Part shown: in pieces, positions 9,129 through 16,650 of the stretch | How the letters are laid out: each line of letters starts with the position of its first letter | Position numbering within the stretch: position 1 is the first letter of the stretch | Source: Akkermansiaceae bacterium UBA2367 | Lineage (GTDB): Bacteria; Verrucomicrobiota; Verrucomicrobiia; Verrucomicrobiales; DEV007 | Direction: 5' to 3' | DNA: 64,000 bases | Assembly (NCBI GenBank): GCA_002344525.1 | Contig: DDTJ01000028.1 | Coordinates: forward strand, 156,747 to 220,746 | Program-made: the position numbers and the translations under genes | The notes under the pieces: generated by a model | The model's input: the letters and a program-made list of their open reading frames with translations, nothing else | Database searches by the model: none | Told to the model about the DNA's origin: nothing

Positions 9129-10266
9129 CCGCTTTTCGGTAATGTGAACGGTGGGGGATTTCGGTGAACTCGCGCCTTGGCCTGGTCATGTATTGGTAGG
9201 GTTTTGGCCGGGTCTTCACCGCCCTCGGCTCCTGCCTGCCGGGACGTGTTTCGACGATGCGCTCGCGCAGCCTCCCTTCGAAGTCCGCGAGGGCGGCGGC
9301 GCGCAGGCGGGGGCGGCCCGCCAGCCCCGCGAAGCCCGCCCGCGTCGCGGCGAGCAGGTCGAGGGTGCCCTTGAAGCCGAGATCCCCGACAAGGATGGGT
9401 TCGCCCCTGACCGCCTCGGTCTGCCGGGCCTTGAGGAGGTTGTAGGCGATCTGCACCATCTTCAGGGTTCGGCGCGCCATGGCGGGGGTCCTCACCCGCA
9501 TCGTCTCGAACTTCAGCGTCGTCTTGATGTCGCGGATCTTCAGCTCGATGCTCCAGCGCTCCATGTAGAGCATGGCGATCTCCCCGGCGGGGTAGCGCTC
9601 CGCGTCGAGCATCGTGGTGACGATGTGGATGGTCCTCGGCCTGCCGTCGCGCCCGACAGCCCTGACGCGGACGTAGCGCAGCTCCATCCTCGCGGGCAGG
9701 GAGTCCCACTCCTCCTTGCTCAGACCGGCCTTGCCCCGTTCCGAGGGCTTGCGCCACACGACCAGGCGGGAGGAGGCGTCGATGCGCTTGCCCGCCTTCC
9801 AGTCGCGCCTGGCATCCCGCCGCTGGTGCAGGCGCATGACGCTGCCGACCCCGCCGCCCTTGAGCAAGGCGATCATCTCGTAGCTGCAGAAGGCGCGGTC
9901 TCCGATGGCGACCTCCCCCTCCTTGAAGTGGCCGCGCAACTCGTAGAAGCCGCGGATGTCGTGCTGGCGCTGGTCGCAGGCGACGTAGCCGGCGAGGGCC
10001 CTGGCGCAGGACTCGTTCTGCTCGATCACTTGCGAAAGCCACGCCCAGAAGACCGCGACGCGCGGGAAAAGGCGCTTGCGGAGGTCGGCGGCGACCTCCG
10101 CGAGCCAGTCGGCGGGGAGGATGTCGTGGAAGAGCCCGCCAAGGTCGGAGATCGAGGAGGCGAGCGCCTCGTCGCGCCGGGCGCGGAGAATCCCAAGTTG
10201 ACGGCGGCGGGGGCGGCCCTGAAGTTGCGTCGAAAGACCCGGCAGGAATGGGGGAAGTTTTTTCAC
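9124..10266 (-). CDS. IS4-family transposase, internally shortened
   Basis: A 380-residue protein with the IS4 hallmark Y-x2-R-x3-E-x6-K seen exactly at Y234, R237, E241 and K248 (YMERWSIELKIRDIK), supplying the catalytic Glu. The second catalytic Asp is D123 in GDRAFCSY. Family members normally carry the first Asp in a DGT/DGS motif roughly 100 or more residues before GDR. Here the N-terminal FWAWLSQVIEQNESCARAL segment runs almost directly into the segment before GDR, and no such motif is present. That suggests an in-frame internal deletion and a non-functional enzyme. The start is GTG at 10266. Family length is usually over 450 residues. Confidence 0.85.
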   Translation of the reverse strand: MKKLPPFLPGLSTQLQGRPRRRQLGILRARRDEALASSISDLGGLFHDILPADWLAEVAADLRKRLFPRVAVFWAWLSQVIEQNESCARALAGYVACDQRQHDIRGFYELRGHFKEGEVAIGDRAFCSYEMIALLKGGGVGSVMRLHQRRDARRDWKAGKRIDASSRLVVWRKPSERGKAGLSKEEWDSLPARMELRYVRVRAVGRDGRPRTIHIVTTMLDAERYPAGEIAMLYMERWSIELKIRDIKTTLKFETMRVRTPAMARRTLKMVQIAYNLLKARQTEAVRGEPILVGDLGFKGTLDLLAATRAGFAGLAGRPRLRAAALADFEGRLRERIVETRPGRQEPRAVKTRPKPYQYMTRPRREFTEIPHRSHYRKAA

Positions 10267-10322
10267 ACCCTACCAAACCCACAATGCCGGGTTTTTCATG
10301 CCCGTTTTCATCGAAGATCGGC

Positions 10323-10340
10323 CTTAAGTCCGTGCCATTC
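10323..10340. repeat. IS right terminal inverted repeat
   Basis: CTTAAGTCCGTGCCATTC, the exact reverse complement of 9111-9128. Confidence 0.9.
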
Positions 10341-10351
10341 AGGTCAAGCCC
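10341..10351. repeat. Right copy of IS target-site duplication
   Basis: AGGTCAAGCCC, identical to 9100-9110 and directly adjoining the right inverted repeat. Confidence 0.9.
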
Positions 10352-10860
10352 CGGAGGGGTTCCGGTCGGCGGCGCCTCGGTGTCACCGCATATCGCCGAC
10401 TTTCCTTCCTCCGATTCTTGTCGCTCTTCATCAGGACAAAGTTCGCCTACTCCTACAATGATGCGGACGAGCATCATAGAAAAATGCGGAGCATTTTCCC
10501 GGAGGGTGAAAGCGCCGGGACCCGGTGCTTTCATCAAAACATGCCAACACAAGCCCCGCCACCCATGTGCTGTTTGATTCGCCCGGCCCACCCCTTCGGG
10601 GCTTCGCTTCGCTGCGTCCAAAACGCCTCCGGCCCTCGGCGTTTTTGGATTAACCGTCCGGCTGCCTCTCCTAGGCGCAGGTGATCGACTGGGAGACCGG
10701 ATCCGAATTCAGTAAGGCATGCGACACAGACTGACGATGTGAGGGCAGTGTCGTAGCCCCGATCTTCTGTCGCAAGTCAGAAATTCAGGGCCAACCCCTC
10801 CGGGAGTCCATGCCCCAAGCCCGCCCCAGCCGGGAACCGGACAAGGGCGCGACACGGGGC
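10352..10860. other. Non-coding region right of the IS
   Basis: About 500 bases in which no reading frame has support from motifs or context. It contains a terminator-like hairpin at 10617-10649 and a small CCCC-TTC-GGGG hairpin just before it. It may be the eroded border of the acquired RHS/IS segment. Confidence 0.4.
10617..10649. terminator. Terminator-like hairpin with A and T runs
   Basis: Stem TCCAAAACGCC / GGCGTTTTTGGA (one extra T) around a 10-base loop. A-run before and T-run after a GC core would allow termination in either direction. No gene stops immediately beside it, so its role is uncertain. Confidence 0.4.
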
Positions 10861-10890
10861 TTGACTCGAACGCCCGTTTTTCCCTACCCT
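10861..10890 (+). promoter_or_regulatory. Candidate sigma-70-type promoter of the glycan gene block
   Basis: TTGACT at 10861-10866, an 18-base spacer, and TACCCT at 10885-10890, about 30 bases upstream of the GT60-like gene start. The -35 is good and the -10 is weak. Confidence 0.45.
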
Positions 10891-10922
10891 GAAGATCCGC
10901 GGCCGAACCCGCCCTTTCCCCC

Positions 10923-12158
10923 ATGATCTTCGTCCAAATCGCCGCCTACCGCGACCCGGAGCTGCTCCCCACGATCCGCGACTGCCTCGCCAAGGCGGCC
11001 TGGCCCGACGACCTGCGCTTCGGCATCTGCTGGCAGACCGACGCGGAGGACCGCTGCCTCGACCCCTTCCTCGGCTCGGACCGCTTCCGCGTCCAGCGGG
11101 TGCCCTGGCACGAGAGCAAGGGTCTCTGCTGGGCGAGGGCCGAGATCCAGAAGCTCTACGAAGGGGAGGAATACACCCTGCAACTGGACTCGCACCACCG
11201 CTTCGCGCCGGGCTGGGACCGCTTCCTGCTCGGGAGCCTGGAATCCTGCGGCAGCGCCAAGCCCATCCTGACGAGCTACGCCGGGGTCTACGAGCCGGGC
11301 AAAAGCGAGACGCCGCCCTCGGGCCCCTTCAAGATGGTGGCCGACCGCTTCACCCCCTCGGGCACGATCCTCTTCCGCCCGCGCGACATCCCCGGATGGC
11401 GGGACCTGACCGGCCCGGTGCGCGCCCGCTTCGTTTCGGGCCATTTCTTCCTCACCCTCGGGCGGCATTGCGAGGAGTACCGCTACGATCCGCAACTCTA
11501 TTTCGCGGGCGACGAGATCAGCCTGAGCATCCGGTCCTACACGCTCGGCTACGACCTTTTCCATCCCCACCGCAACGTGGTCTGGCACGAGTACACCCGC
11601 GCGGGGCGGACGAAGCACTGGGACGACCACATCGCCAAGCAGGCGGAGGCGAGGATCGAGACGCCCTGGCACGAGCGGGACGCCCTGAGCAAGCGCCGCC
11701 TGCGCAAGATGCTGCGGGAGGAGGACAACGACGAGGACATCGGCGGCTACGGCCTCGGCACGGTCCGCGGCCACGCGGACTACGAGCGCTACGCGGGGAT
11801 CGACTTCGGGCGGCGTCTCCTGCAGCGGGCGACGGTGGAGGGCGCGGACCCGCCCTGCGCCTATGTGGACGAGGCGCAGTGGGAGGCGGGCTTCCTCCAC
11901 GAGCACCGGCTGACGCTGAGGTGGCGGGCCTCGGACATCGAGGCCTGCGACGACCTGCAGTTCGTCTATTTCGGGGTCGAGGACGACGATGGCCGGGTGC
12001 TGCACCGCCACGACGCCCCCGCCGGCAGCCCGGAGGCGAGGGGGGAGGTCGAGTCGAAGGAGCTCGTCATCGCCGCCACGACCCGGCCGGCCAAGCTCGT
12101 CCTCTGGCCGGTGAGCCGGTCGCGGGGATGGCTGAAGCGGACGGACTACGCGCTATAG
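10923..12158 (+). CDS. GT60-like GlcNAc-type glycosyltransferase
   Basis: A 411-residue protein beginning IFVQIAAYRDPELLPTIRDC, the N-terminal signature of the GlcNAc-transferase family GT60 (PF11397), whose characterised members add GlcNAc to hydroxyproline of Skp1 in amoebae. The nucleotide-sugar and metal site is likely QLDSHHRFAPGWD around residues 88-100. Later conserved parts include FVSGHFFLTLGRHCEEYRYDPQLYFAGDEI-like segments (residues ~168-200) with the motif GDEISLSIR. The C-terminal third is a separate beta-rich region. It opens a block of glycan-modifying genes, so its target is probably a surface glycan or protein, which is inference. The ATG at 10923 matches the family start. 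Confidence 0.8.
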   Translation: MIFVQIAAYRDPELLPTIRDCLAKAAWPDDLRFGICWQTDAEDRCLDPFLGSDRFRVQRVPWHESKGLCWARAEIQKLYEGEEYTLQLDSHHRFAPGWDRFLLGSLESCGSAKPILTSYAGVYEPGKSETPPSGPFKMVADRFTPSGTILFRPRDIPGWRDLTGPVRARFVSGHFFLTLGRHCEEYRYDPQLYFAGDEISLSIRSYTLGYDLFHPHRNVVWHEYTRAGRTKHWDDHIAKQAEARIETPWHERDALSKRRLRKMLREEDNDEDIGGYGLGTVRGHADYERYAGIDFGRRLLQRATVEGADPPCAYVDEAQWEAGFLHEHRLTLRWRASDIEACDDLQFVYFGVEDDDGRVLHRHDAPAGSPEARGEVESKELVIAATTRPAKLVLWPVSRSRGWLKRTDYAL

Positions 12159-12183
12159 GCGCACTTCGCTAAATTGAGGTTTG

Positions 12184-12254
12184 GACCACGGATGACCACC
12201 AATGGACACGAATTTTCTTGATCTCTATCTGTGTGATTCGTGTGATCCGTGGTC
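12184..12254. repeat. Intergenic palindromic element (GACCACGGAT ... ATCCGTGGTC)
   Basis: Ten-base perfect inverted arms at 12184-12193 and 12245-12254 enclose an AT-rich centre with GTGTGATTCGTGTGAT-like reiteration. Elements of the style CCACGGAT..ATCCGTGG are often dispersed between genes in environmental genomes. It separates the GT60-like gene from the sulfotransferase gene. Confidence 0.6.
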
Positions 12255-12368
12255 GAAATTCCAAATCTGACTAAGTAGAGTTGGCCGCAAAAGCCGCGCA
12301 AAGCCAACGGCGCGGACCTTTCCCTTTTCACTTTCCCACCTTTCACGGCGGCGCAGCCGCCTCCCCCG

Positions 12369-12986
12369 ATGGTCTATCCCCACCCCCAGATCTTCCATCA
12401 TCTGAAGGCGATCTTCGTCCACGTTCCGAAAACCGCCGGAACCTCGGTCGAGCGGTCGCTCCTGGACGGGCCGTCGCAGGTCGTCGGCGGCCACACGACG
12501 GCCCTGGGTTACCGGAGGGCGTTTCCGGTCGAGTTCGGCGAGTATTTCAAGTTCGCCCTGCTGCGGCATCCGGTGGACCGCTTCCTCTCGGCCTTCCGCT
12601 ATCTGAGGGGGATGCCGGCCCAGGAGGCGCTGCGCAATGAAAGCGTCCACCGATGCGGGACGCTCGAAGCGTTCGTGAGGAAGCTCAAAGACGAGCCCGC
12701 CCTGCTGGACTGGATCGTCCACATCATGCCGCAGCACCGCTTCGTGTGCGACGGGGCGGGAAACCTGATGCTCGACAGGGTCCTGCTCTTCGAGCGCCTG
12801 GACTCCGATTGGGCCTCCCTTTGCGGAACGCTGGGAATCCCCCGCAAGCCGCTCCCCCGGCTGAACCCGTCGGGGCGCTTCCATGTGGAGTGCGCTGTCA
12901 CGGACGAGGTCCTCGAATGGATCGAGACGGCCTACGAGGCCGACTTCCGGCTGGGAGGCTACGGGAGCGGCGGCCGGGGAACCTGA
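12369..12986 (+). CDS. Sulfotransferase family protein
   Basis: A 205-residue protein with the PAPS-binding 5'-phosphosulfate loop FVHVPKTAGTSVE at residues ~16-28 and the 3'-phosphate motif LLRHPVDRFLSAFRYL at ~64-79, both typical of the carbohydrate sulfotransferase family PF03567. The usual reaction moves sulfate from PAPS to a sugar hydroxyl. The later FERLDSDWASLCGTLGI segment matches the family end. It lies nine bases before a GT29-like gene and downstream of a GT60-like gene, pointing to sulfated surface glycan. Acceptor unknown. Confidence 0.85.
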   Translation: MVYPHPQIFHHLKAIFVHVPKTAGTSVERSLLDGPSQVVGGHTTALGYRRAFPVEFGEYFKFALLRHPVDRFLSAFRYLRGMPAQEALRNESVHRCGTLEAFVRKLKDEPALLDWIVHIMPQHRFVCDGAGNLMLDRVLLFERLDSDWASLCGTLGIPRKPLPRLNPSGRFHVECAVTDEVLEWIETAYEADFRLGGYGSGGRGT

Positions 12987-12995
12987 ACGCGAGGC

Positions 12996-13580
12996 ATGGC
13001 ACGGAGGGTGATCATCGTCGGAAACGGTTCGAGCCTGATCGGCGGACGCCGGGGGGAGGCCATCGACGGGCATGACGAGATCGTGCGCTTCAACCTGTTC
13101 AAGACGGGGCCGTTCTCGCGCGATGTCGGGAGCCGCACGACGATCTGGTTCAACAACCGGGACGCGAGCCCGCCGACGATCCGGGCGATGCTGCGGGAGC
13201 ATCGCTTCCGCGAGATCCACATCCACACATGGACGGGGACGGAGGCGGCGGCGGCGAGCTTCCGCGAAGCCCTCGCGGCGGAGGGATCGGCGACCCCCGT
13301 GCATGAGGTGGCGAAAAGCCAGATCGCCGAGATGCGGGAGTTCCTCGGCCTGCCCTACTCCCTTTTCTCGACCGGGGCCATCGGCGTGTGGTCCCTGTTG
13401 AAGCGATACGAGAGGGTGACGCTGACGGGGTTCGACTGGTGGGATTCCCCCGCCCGGATGCACTACTACAGCGACCGCGACCCGTTCCCCGACCCCTCGA
13501 AGGGCCATCAACCCCGGACGGAGAAGGTCTTTTTCGACAAGCTCAGGGCCATGGGGAGGATCGGCTTCTTGGAAGAATAG
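12996..13580 (+). CDS. GT29 sialyltransferase-like glycosyltransferase
   Basis: A 194-residue protein carrying all eukaryote-type sialylmotifs: an L motif starting VGNGSSLIGG and continuing DEIVRFN with DVGSRTTIWF (residues ~7-52), an S motif FSTGAIGVW ... VTLTGFDWW (~122-150), HYY at ~157 (motif III) and the VS motif GHQPRTEKVFF with H and E four apart (~171-181). GT29 enzymes transfer sialic acid from CMP-sialic acid. No membrane anchor is present. It follows the sulfotransferase by nine bases. Acceptor and donor cannot be read from sequence; other bacterial GT29-like proteins could use other donors. Confidence 0.75.
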   Translation: MARRVIIVGNGSSLIGGRRGEAIDGHDEIVRFNLFKTGPFSRDVGSRTTIWFNNRDASPPTIRAMLREHRFREIHIHTWTGTEAAAASFREALAAEGSATPVHEVAKSQIAEMREFLGLPYSLFSTGAIGVWSLLKRYERVTLTGFDWWDSPARMHYYSDRDPFPDPSKGHQPRTEKVFFDKLRAMGRIGFLEE

Positions 13581-13608
13581 GATCCGCGCGGGATGGCGAG
13601 GGGACGCG

Positions 13609-14175
13609 CTACCCGCCGCAATAGGAATAGCGCTTCCCATCGACCGCCACGTCGCAGTCGACCAGCTCGAAGGACTGGTCGAAGTAGCGGATCCCTGCCC
13701 CGTTGAGCTTCCACCATCCGATGTACGGCCTGATCTGCGGACTGCCGGCCTCCGTGGCATACCAGATGACGGGCTTCTTCCCGCAAGCGATGGCGAACCA
13801 CCCCATGCCGCTGCAAACTCCCACATGGCCCTCCGAGCCGTTGATGATGTCGGCGGCGGTCTCCAGGTCGTAGCGGCGGTGCCCGATATCGACCATGTTG
13901 AAGCCAAGGGAGCGATAGTGGTGGTAGATCGCGTGATGCTGCCTGTTGGTGAAAATGTGCTCCGGTGCCCAAGTCCGCTGGTCGAAGCTCTTGTCGAACT
14001 GGTAGGTCAGATACGGTTTCGGCAGTGGCGAGGGCTTGAACCGGTAACGGATTCCGGCGATGAGGGGAGGCCCCTCCCGCCTTTCGGGCAGGGCACCGTA
14101 CAAGGCGAGGAGTTCCTCGTTCCTGATCTCCTTGCCTTGGGACAAGCGGATAATATCATCGCCCAACGCGCTCAT
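13609..14175 (-). CDS. Hypothetical protein, possibly GT-B glycosyltransferase-like
   Basis: A 188-residue protein I do not recognise with certainty. The segment ADIINGSEGHVGVCSGMGWFAIACGKKPVIWYA resembles the nucleotide-sugar-binding C-terminal half of GT-B enzymes such as ADP-heptose transferases (GT9), where a Gly-rich turn follows a GVCSG strand. The protein is short for a full enzyme. It converges on the GT29-like gene. An AGGAGG motif sits near 14210, too far from ATG 14175 for a normal start; in-frame between them is an ATC codon, so the start may have decayed or be unusual. A TTGACA -35-like hexamer lies further upstream (14251-14256, minus strand). Confidence 0.55.
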   Translation of the reverse strand: MSALGDDIIRLSQGKEIRNEELLALYGALPERREGPPLIAGIRYRFKPSPLPKPYLTYQFDKSFDQRTWAPEHIFTNRQHHAIYHHYRSLGFNMVDIGHRRYDLETAADIINGSEGHVGVCSGMGWFAIACGKKPVIWYATEAGSPQIRPYIGWWKLNGAGIRYFDQSFELVDCDVAVDGKRYSYCGG

Positions 14176-14339
14176 CGGCCTCTGTCGGCGGCGCGCTCCG
14201 ATGGTTCCGGCGGCCTCCTATGTGAACAGGCTGACGCCGCGCCCGGGTTTTGTCAAGCCAGTGCCCAGCACAGAGCGCCCTTCCTGCCCTCGTTTCCGAC
14301 GTTCCCGCTCTTCGAGTATCGCCTCCGTTCGATTTCGAG

Positions 14340-14368
14340 TTGACTTCCAGTGTATTATTCGATCTAAT
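14340..14368 (+). promoter_or_regulatory. Promoter of the gntR-ABC operon
   Basis: TTGACT (14340-14345), a 17-base spacer and TCTAAT (14363-14368). Transcription would begin about 14375, only a few bases before ATG 14378, so the regulator is probably read from a leaderless mRNA. Confidence 0.7.
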
Positions 14369-14373
14369 ACACT
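14349..14373. promoter_or_regulatory. Palindromic GntR (YtrA-type) operator
   Basis: AGTGTATTA-N7-TAATACACT, a perfect 9-bp inverted repeat overlapping the -10 element. YtrA-subfamily GntR regulators bind GTGTA-type palindromes at their own promoters, so this is the probable autoregulation site. Confidence 0.8.
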
Positions 14374-14377
14374 AGGA

Positions 14378-14758
14378 ATGCTTCCCTTCACCGTTCATTT
14401 CCGTTCCGGCGTGCCTCCCTACGAGGAGATCGTCTTTGCGGTGAAGAAAGCCGTGGTCCTCCGCCAGTTGAAACCGGGCGACCCCTTCCCGTCCGTCCGG
14501 AAGCTCAGCCAGGAGCTGTCCCTGAACCCGAACACCTGCCAGAAAGCGGTCGCTGCCCTGACCGCCGCGGGTCTGCTGGAAGTCCGGCCGGGGGTCGGCA
14601 CGGTCGTCTGCGAGCGCCCCGTCCTCTCCCCCAAGGAGCGGTCCGCCGCCCTGCGCGAAGCCATCGAAGCCCTCGTCGTGGAGTCGCGCCAGATGGGGAT
14701 CACGCTCTCCGAACTGCACGAGGCCATTTCGGAACATTGGAAATCGCTCGGTGAATAG
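14378..14758 (+). CDS. GntR-family (YtrA-type) transcriptional regulator
   Basis: A 126-residue protein with a winged helix-turn-helix (residues ~12-72): PPYEEIVFAVKKAVVL, GDPFPSVRKLSQELSLNPNT and LLEVRPGVGTVV. The short C-terminal helix region and total length match the YtrA subfamily, which represses an adjoining ABC-transporter operon. It is followed after 33 bases by the ABC ATPase gene, the normal YtrA arrangement. The perfect palindrome at its promoter supports autorepression. ATG 14378 was chosen because it begins the conserved domain and sits just after the promoter. The inducing signal is unknown. Confidence 0.85.
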   Translation: MLPFTVHFRSGVPPYEEIVFAVKKAVVLRQLKPGDPFPSVRKLSQELSLNPNTCQKAVAALTAAGLLEVRPGVGTVVCERPVLSPKERSAALREAIEALVVESRQMGITLSELHEAISEHWKSLGE

Positions 14759-14791
14759 CCCTTCCCCTTTCAACCCAAATCCATCGCCACC

Positions 14792-15730
14792 ATGCCACCC
14801 GCCATCTTCACCGAAAACCTCGGCAAGCGATACCGGAACACCGAGGCGCTCCACGGCCTGAACCTCGAAATCCCCGAAGGCCAATGCGTCGCCCTCCTCG
14901 GGCCGAACGGGGCGGGCAAATCGACCACGCTGAAACTGCTCATGAACCTCGCGACCCCCAGCGAGGGCTGGGCCGCCGTCCTCGGACGCGATTCGCGGAC
15001 GCTCGCAGGATCGGACTTCCAGCGGATCGGCTACGTTTCGGAGAACCAGGACCTGCCCCTGTGGATGACCGTAGAGGGTTTCATGCGCTACCTGACCCCC
15101 TTCTATCCGAAATGGGACCGGGACTTCTGCCAGCGCCTGCTCCGGGATTTCGACATCGATCCCACGAAGAAGCTGAAACACCTCTCGCGAGGTACCCTGA
15201 TGAAGACGGCCCTGATCGCCTCCATCGCCTTCCGCCCGAAGCTCCTCCTCCTCGACGAACCCTTTTCGGGATTGGACCCGCTAGTCCGGGAGGAGTTCGT
15301 CCAAGGCGTCCTCGAAATCGCGTCCGATTCGGGATGGACGGTTCTCCTCGCCTCCCACGACATCCACGAGGTCGAGCGGCTCGCCGATTCCGTGGCCCTC
15401 CTGAACGGCGGACGGCTCGCCCTGCACGAGTCCGCCGACGAATTGCGGGGCCGCTTCCGCAGGGTCGAGGTGAACCTGCCCGACGAGACCGCTTTCGCCA
15501 GACTGCACGATCCGCCTGCCACTTGGCTTCAGATCAGGAACGAGGGGAGACGCATGAGCTTCATCGACTCGCAGTTCTCCGACGAGGGCGAGGGCATCCG
15601 CCGGCATCTGGGCGAGGCCTTCGGCGCGGAAGCGGCCCGGCACGTTGAAATCCTTCCCCTCTCCCTCCGCGAGATCTTTCTGATTCTCGCCCGGGAATTC
15701 CGCCAACCCCAGACCGACCGATCCGCATGA
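14792..15730 (+). CDS. ABC transporter ATP-binding protein
   Basis: A 312-residue ABC ATPase: Walker A GPNGAGKST (~36-44), Walker B LLLLDEPFSGLD (~150-161), H-loop LASHDIHEVE (~187-196). The signature is LSRGT in place of LSGGQ, a degenerate form also found in other GntR-linked two-gene transporters. The region after residue ~215 is an extra domain of beta/alpha type. It is controlled by the upstream YtrA-type regulator and overlaps the permease start by ATGA, so the pair forms one transporter. Substrate unknown; relatives respond to cell-wall antibiotics or export lipids. Confidence 0.85.
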   Translation: MPPAIFTENLGKRYRNTEALHGLNLEIPEGQCVALLGPNGAGKSTTLKLLMNLATPSEGWAAVLGRDSRTLAGSDFQRIGYVSENQDLPLWMTVEGFMRYLTPFYPKWDRDFCQRLLRDFDIDPTKKLKHLSRGTLMKTALIASIAFRPKLLLLDEPFSGLDPLVREEFVQGVLEIASDSGWTVLLASHDIHEVERLADSVALLNGGRLALHESADELRGRFRRVEVNLPDETAFARLHDPPATWLQIRNEGRRMSFIDSQFSDEGEGIRRHLGEAFGAEAARHVEILPLSLREIFLILAREFRQPQTDRSA

Positions 15731-16650
15731 AAGAAATCTGGCATCACACCCGTCACGATCTCGGCCGCATGCGCTGGTGGCTGCTGCTCTGGTTCACCTT
15801 CTCCCTAGCGTCACCCCAGCGCTTTCCCGTGTCTGACGTCCCCTTCCTCCATTCCTACGGGGCGGTCGTGTTCCTTTTTTTCCTCTCCCTCATGCTGGCC
15901 CGGCAGCACCCGCTCGGCGGGGATCGCGTCTGGTGGGCCACCCGTCCGATCTCCCGGGATCGGCTCGCGGCCTCGAAACTGCTGAGCCTGCTCCTCATCG
16001 TCGGCCTCTGGCTGATCGGTGGAGGCATCCGGCTGGCTTTTGAAGGCTTCCATCCCCTCGCCATCGTTCTGTTCCAGATCGAAGCCATCCCGCTCACCTT
16101 GGCGGCGGGGTTCGGGGCGATGCTCGTCTGCGGATTCTCCCGGACGTGGCGCGGGCTGGCGACGACGCTTTTCATTGGGGTGCTGGCCGTCGTCTACATC
16201 GTGATCGCTTTCGTCGGGTGGCTCGAACACTTCAAGACCCAGTGGACAAGAGACTACGATTCGGTGGTGGTCGAACATCTCCTCTACTACTACTTCCTGC
16301 GTTGGCTGGACTGGAGCGCCGAATCCGGCTTCGTCGGCGGCTTGGCTCTCTGCGCCGGATTCTGGATCGTGGCGCGACGCCGTTCCGGGAACGCGGTCGG
16401 CTTCGCCGGGGCATCCTTGGTCTGGTGTGGGCCGTCGTCGGATCGCTGTGCGTCAAAACCGCTCTCGTTCCTGCACCCCTCCCGAGAATTTCGCCAACGG
16501 ACCCTGCTCCGGAAACTCGCGAATCCCTTGCCGTCCAAGTGGATGAGGAGGCTGTCAGACTGGTCAAGCGAAAGACCCGGGACTATATCAGGGCGGGCCG
16601 GATCTCGGAGGAATACTCGCTGCGCGTCCCGCTCGTGGCCATTCCGGTGA
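15727..16650 (+). CDS. ABC transporter permease, N-terminal part before frameshift
   Basis: Starts inside the ATPase stop (ATGA). Membrane segments are visible near residues 17-28, 42-56, 85-105, 115-137, 142-164 and about 197-212. After about residue 227 (FWIVARRRSGNAVGFAG) the frame degenerates into Arg/Ser-rich sequence with no conserved character. The natural continuation, GILGLVWAVVGSLCVKTALV, lies in the -1 frame. The switch point is a GGGG run at 16408-16411, where one more G would restore a single ~561-residue protein. The tail to 16650 is therefore likely not real. The cause may be mutation, slippage or a base-calling error. Confidence 0.7.
   Translation: MKEIWHHTRHDLGRMRWWLLLWFTFSLASPQRFPVSDVPFLHSYGAVVFLFFLSLMLARQHPLGGDRVWWATRPISRDRLAASKLLSLLLIVGLWLIGGGIRLAFEGFHPLAIVLFQIEAIPLTLAAGFGAMLVCGFSRTWRGLATTLFIGVLAVVYIVIAFVGWLEHFKTQWTRDYDSVVVEHLLYYYFLRWLDWSAESGFVGGLALCAGFWIVARRRSGNAVGFAGASLVWCGPSSDRCASKPLSFLHPSREFRQRTLLRKLANPLPSKWMRRLSDWSSERPGTISGRAGSRRNTRCASRSWPFR

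Larger units (their letters stand above)
9111..10340. mobile_element. IS4-family insertion sequence, 1230 bp
   Basis: Bounded by 18-bp perfect terminal inverted repeats (GAATGGCACGGACTTAAG at the left, its reverse complement at the right) and flanked by identical 11-bp direct repeats. The only gene inside is a minus-strand IS4-type transposase whose stop codon lies within the left inverted repeat. The element is shorter than usual because the transposase seems to lack an internal segment. Intact ends and exact duplication indicate a fairly recent insertion. Confidence 0.9.

Noticed and set aside
9098..10621. A 507-codon minus-strand frame spanning the IS and its right flank
   Set aside because: It is another frame of the transposase and crosses the IS boundary; the IS4 motifs are in the 9124-10266 frame.
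10248..10684. Short plus-strand frames to the right of the IS
   Set aside because: Overlapping low-quality frames, no motif, no ribosome binding site.
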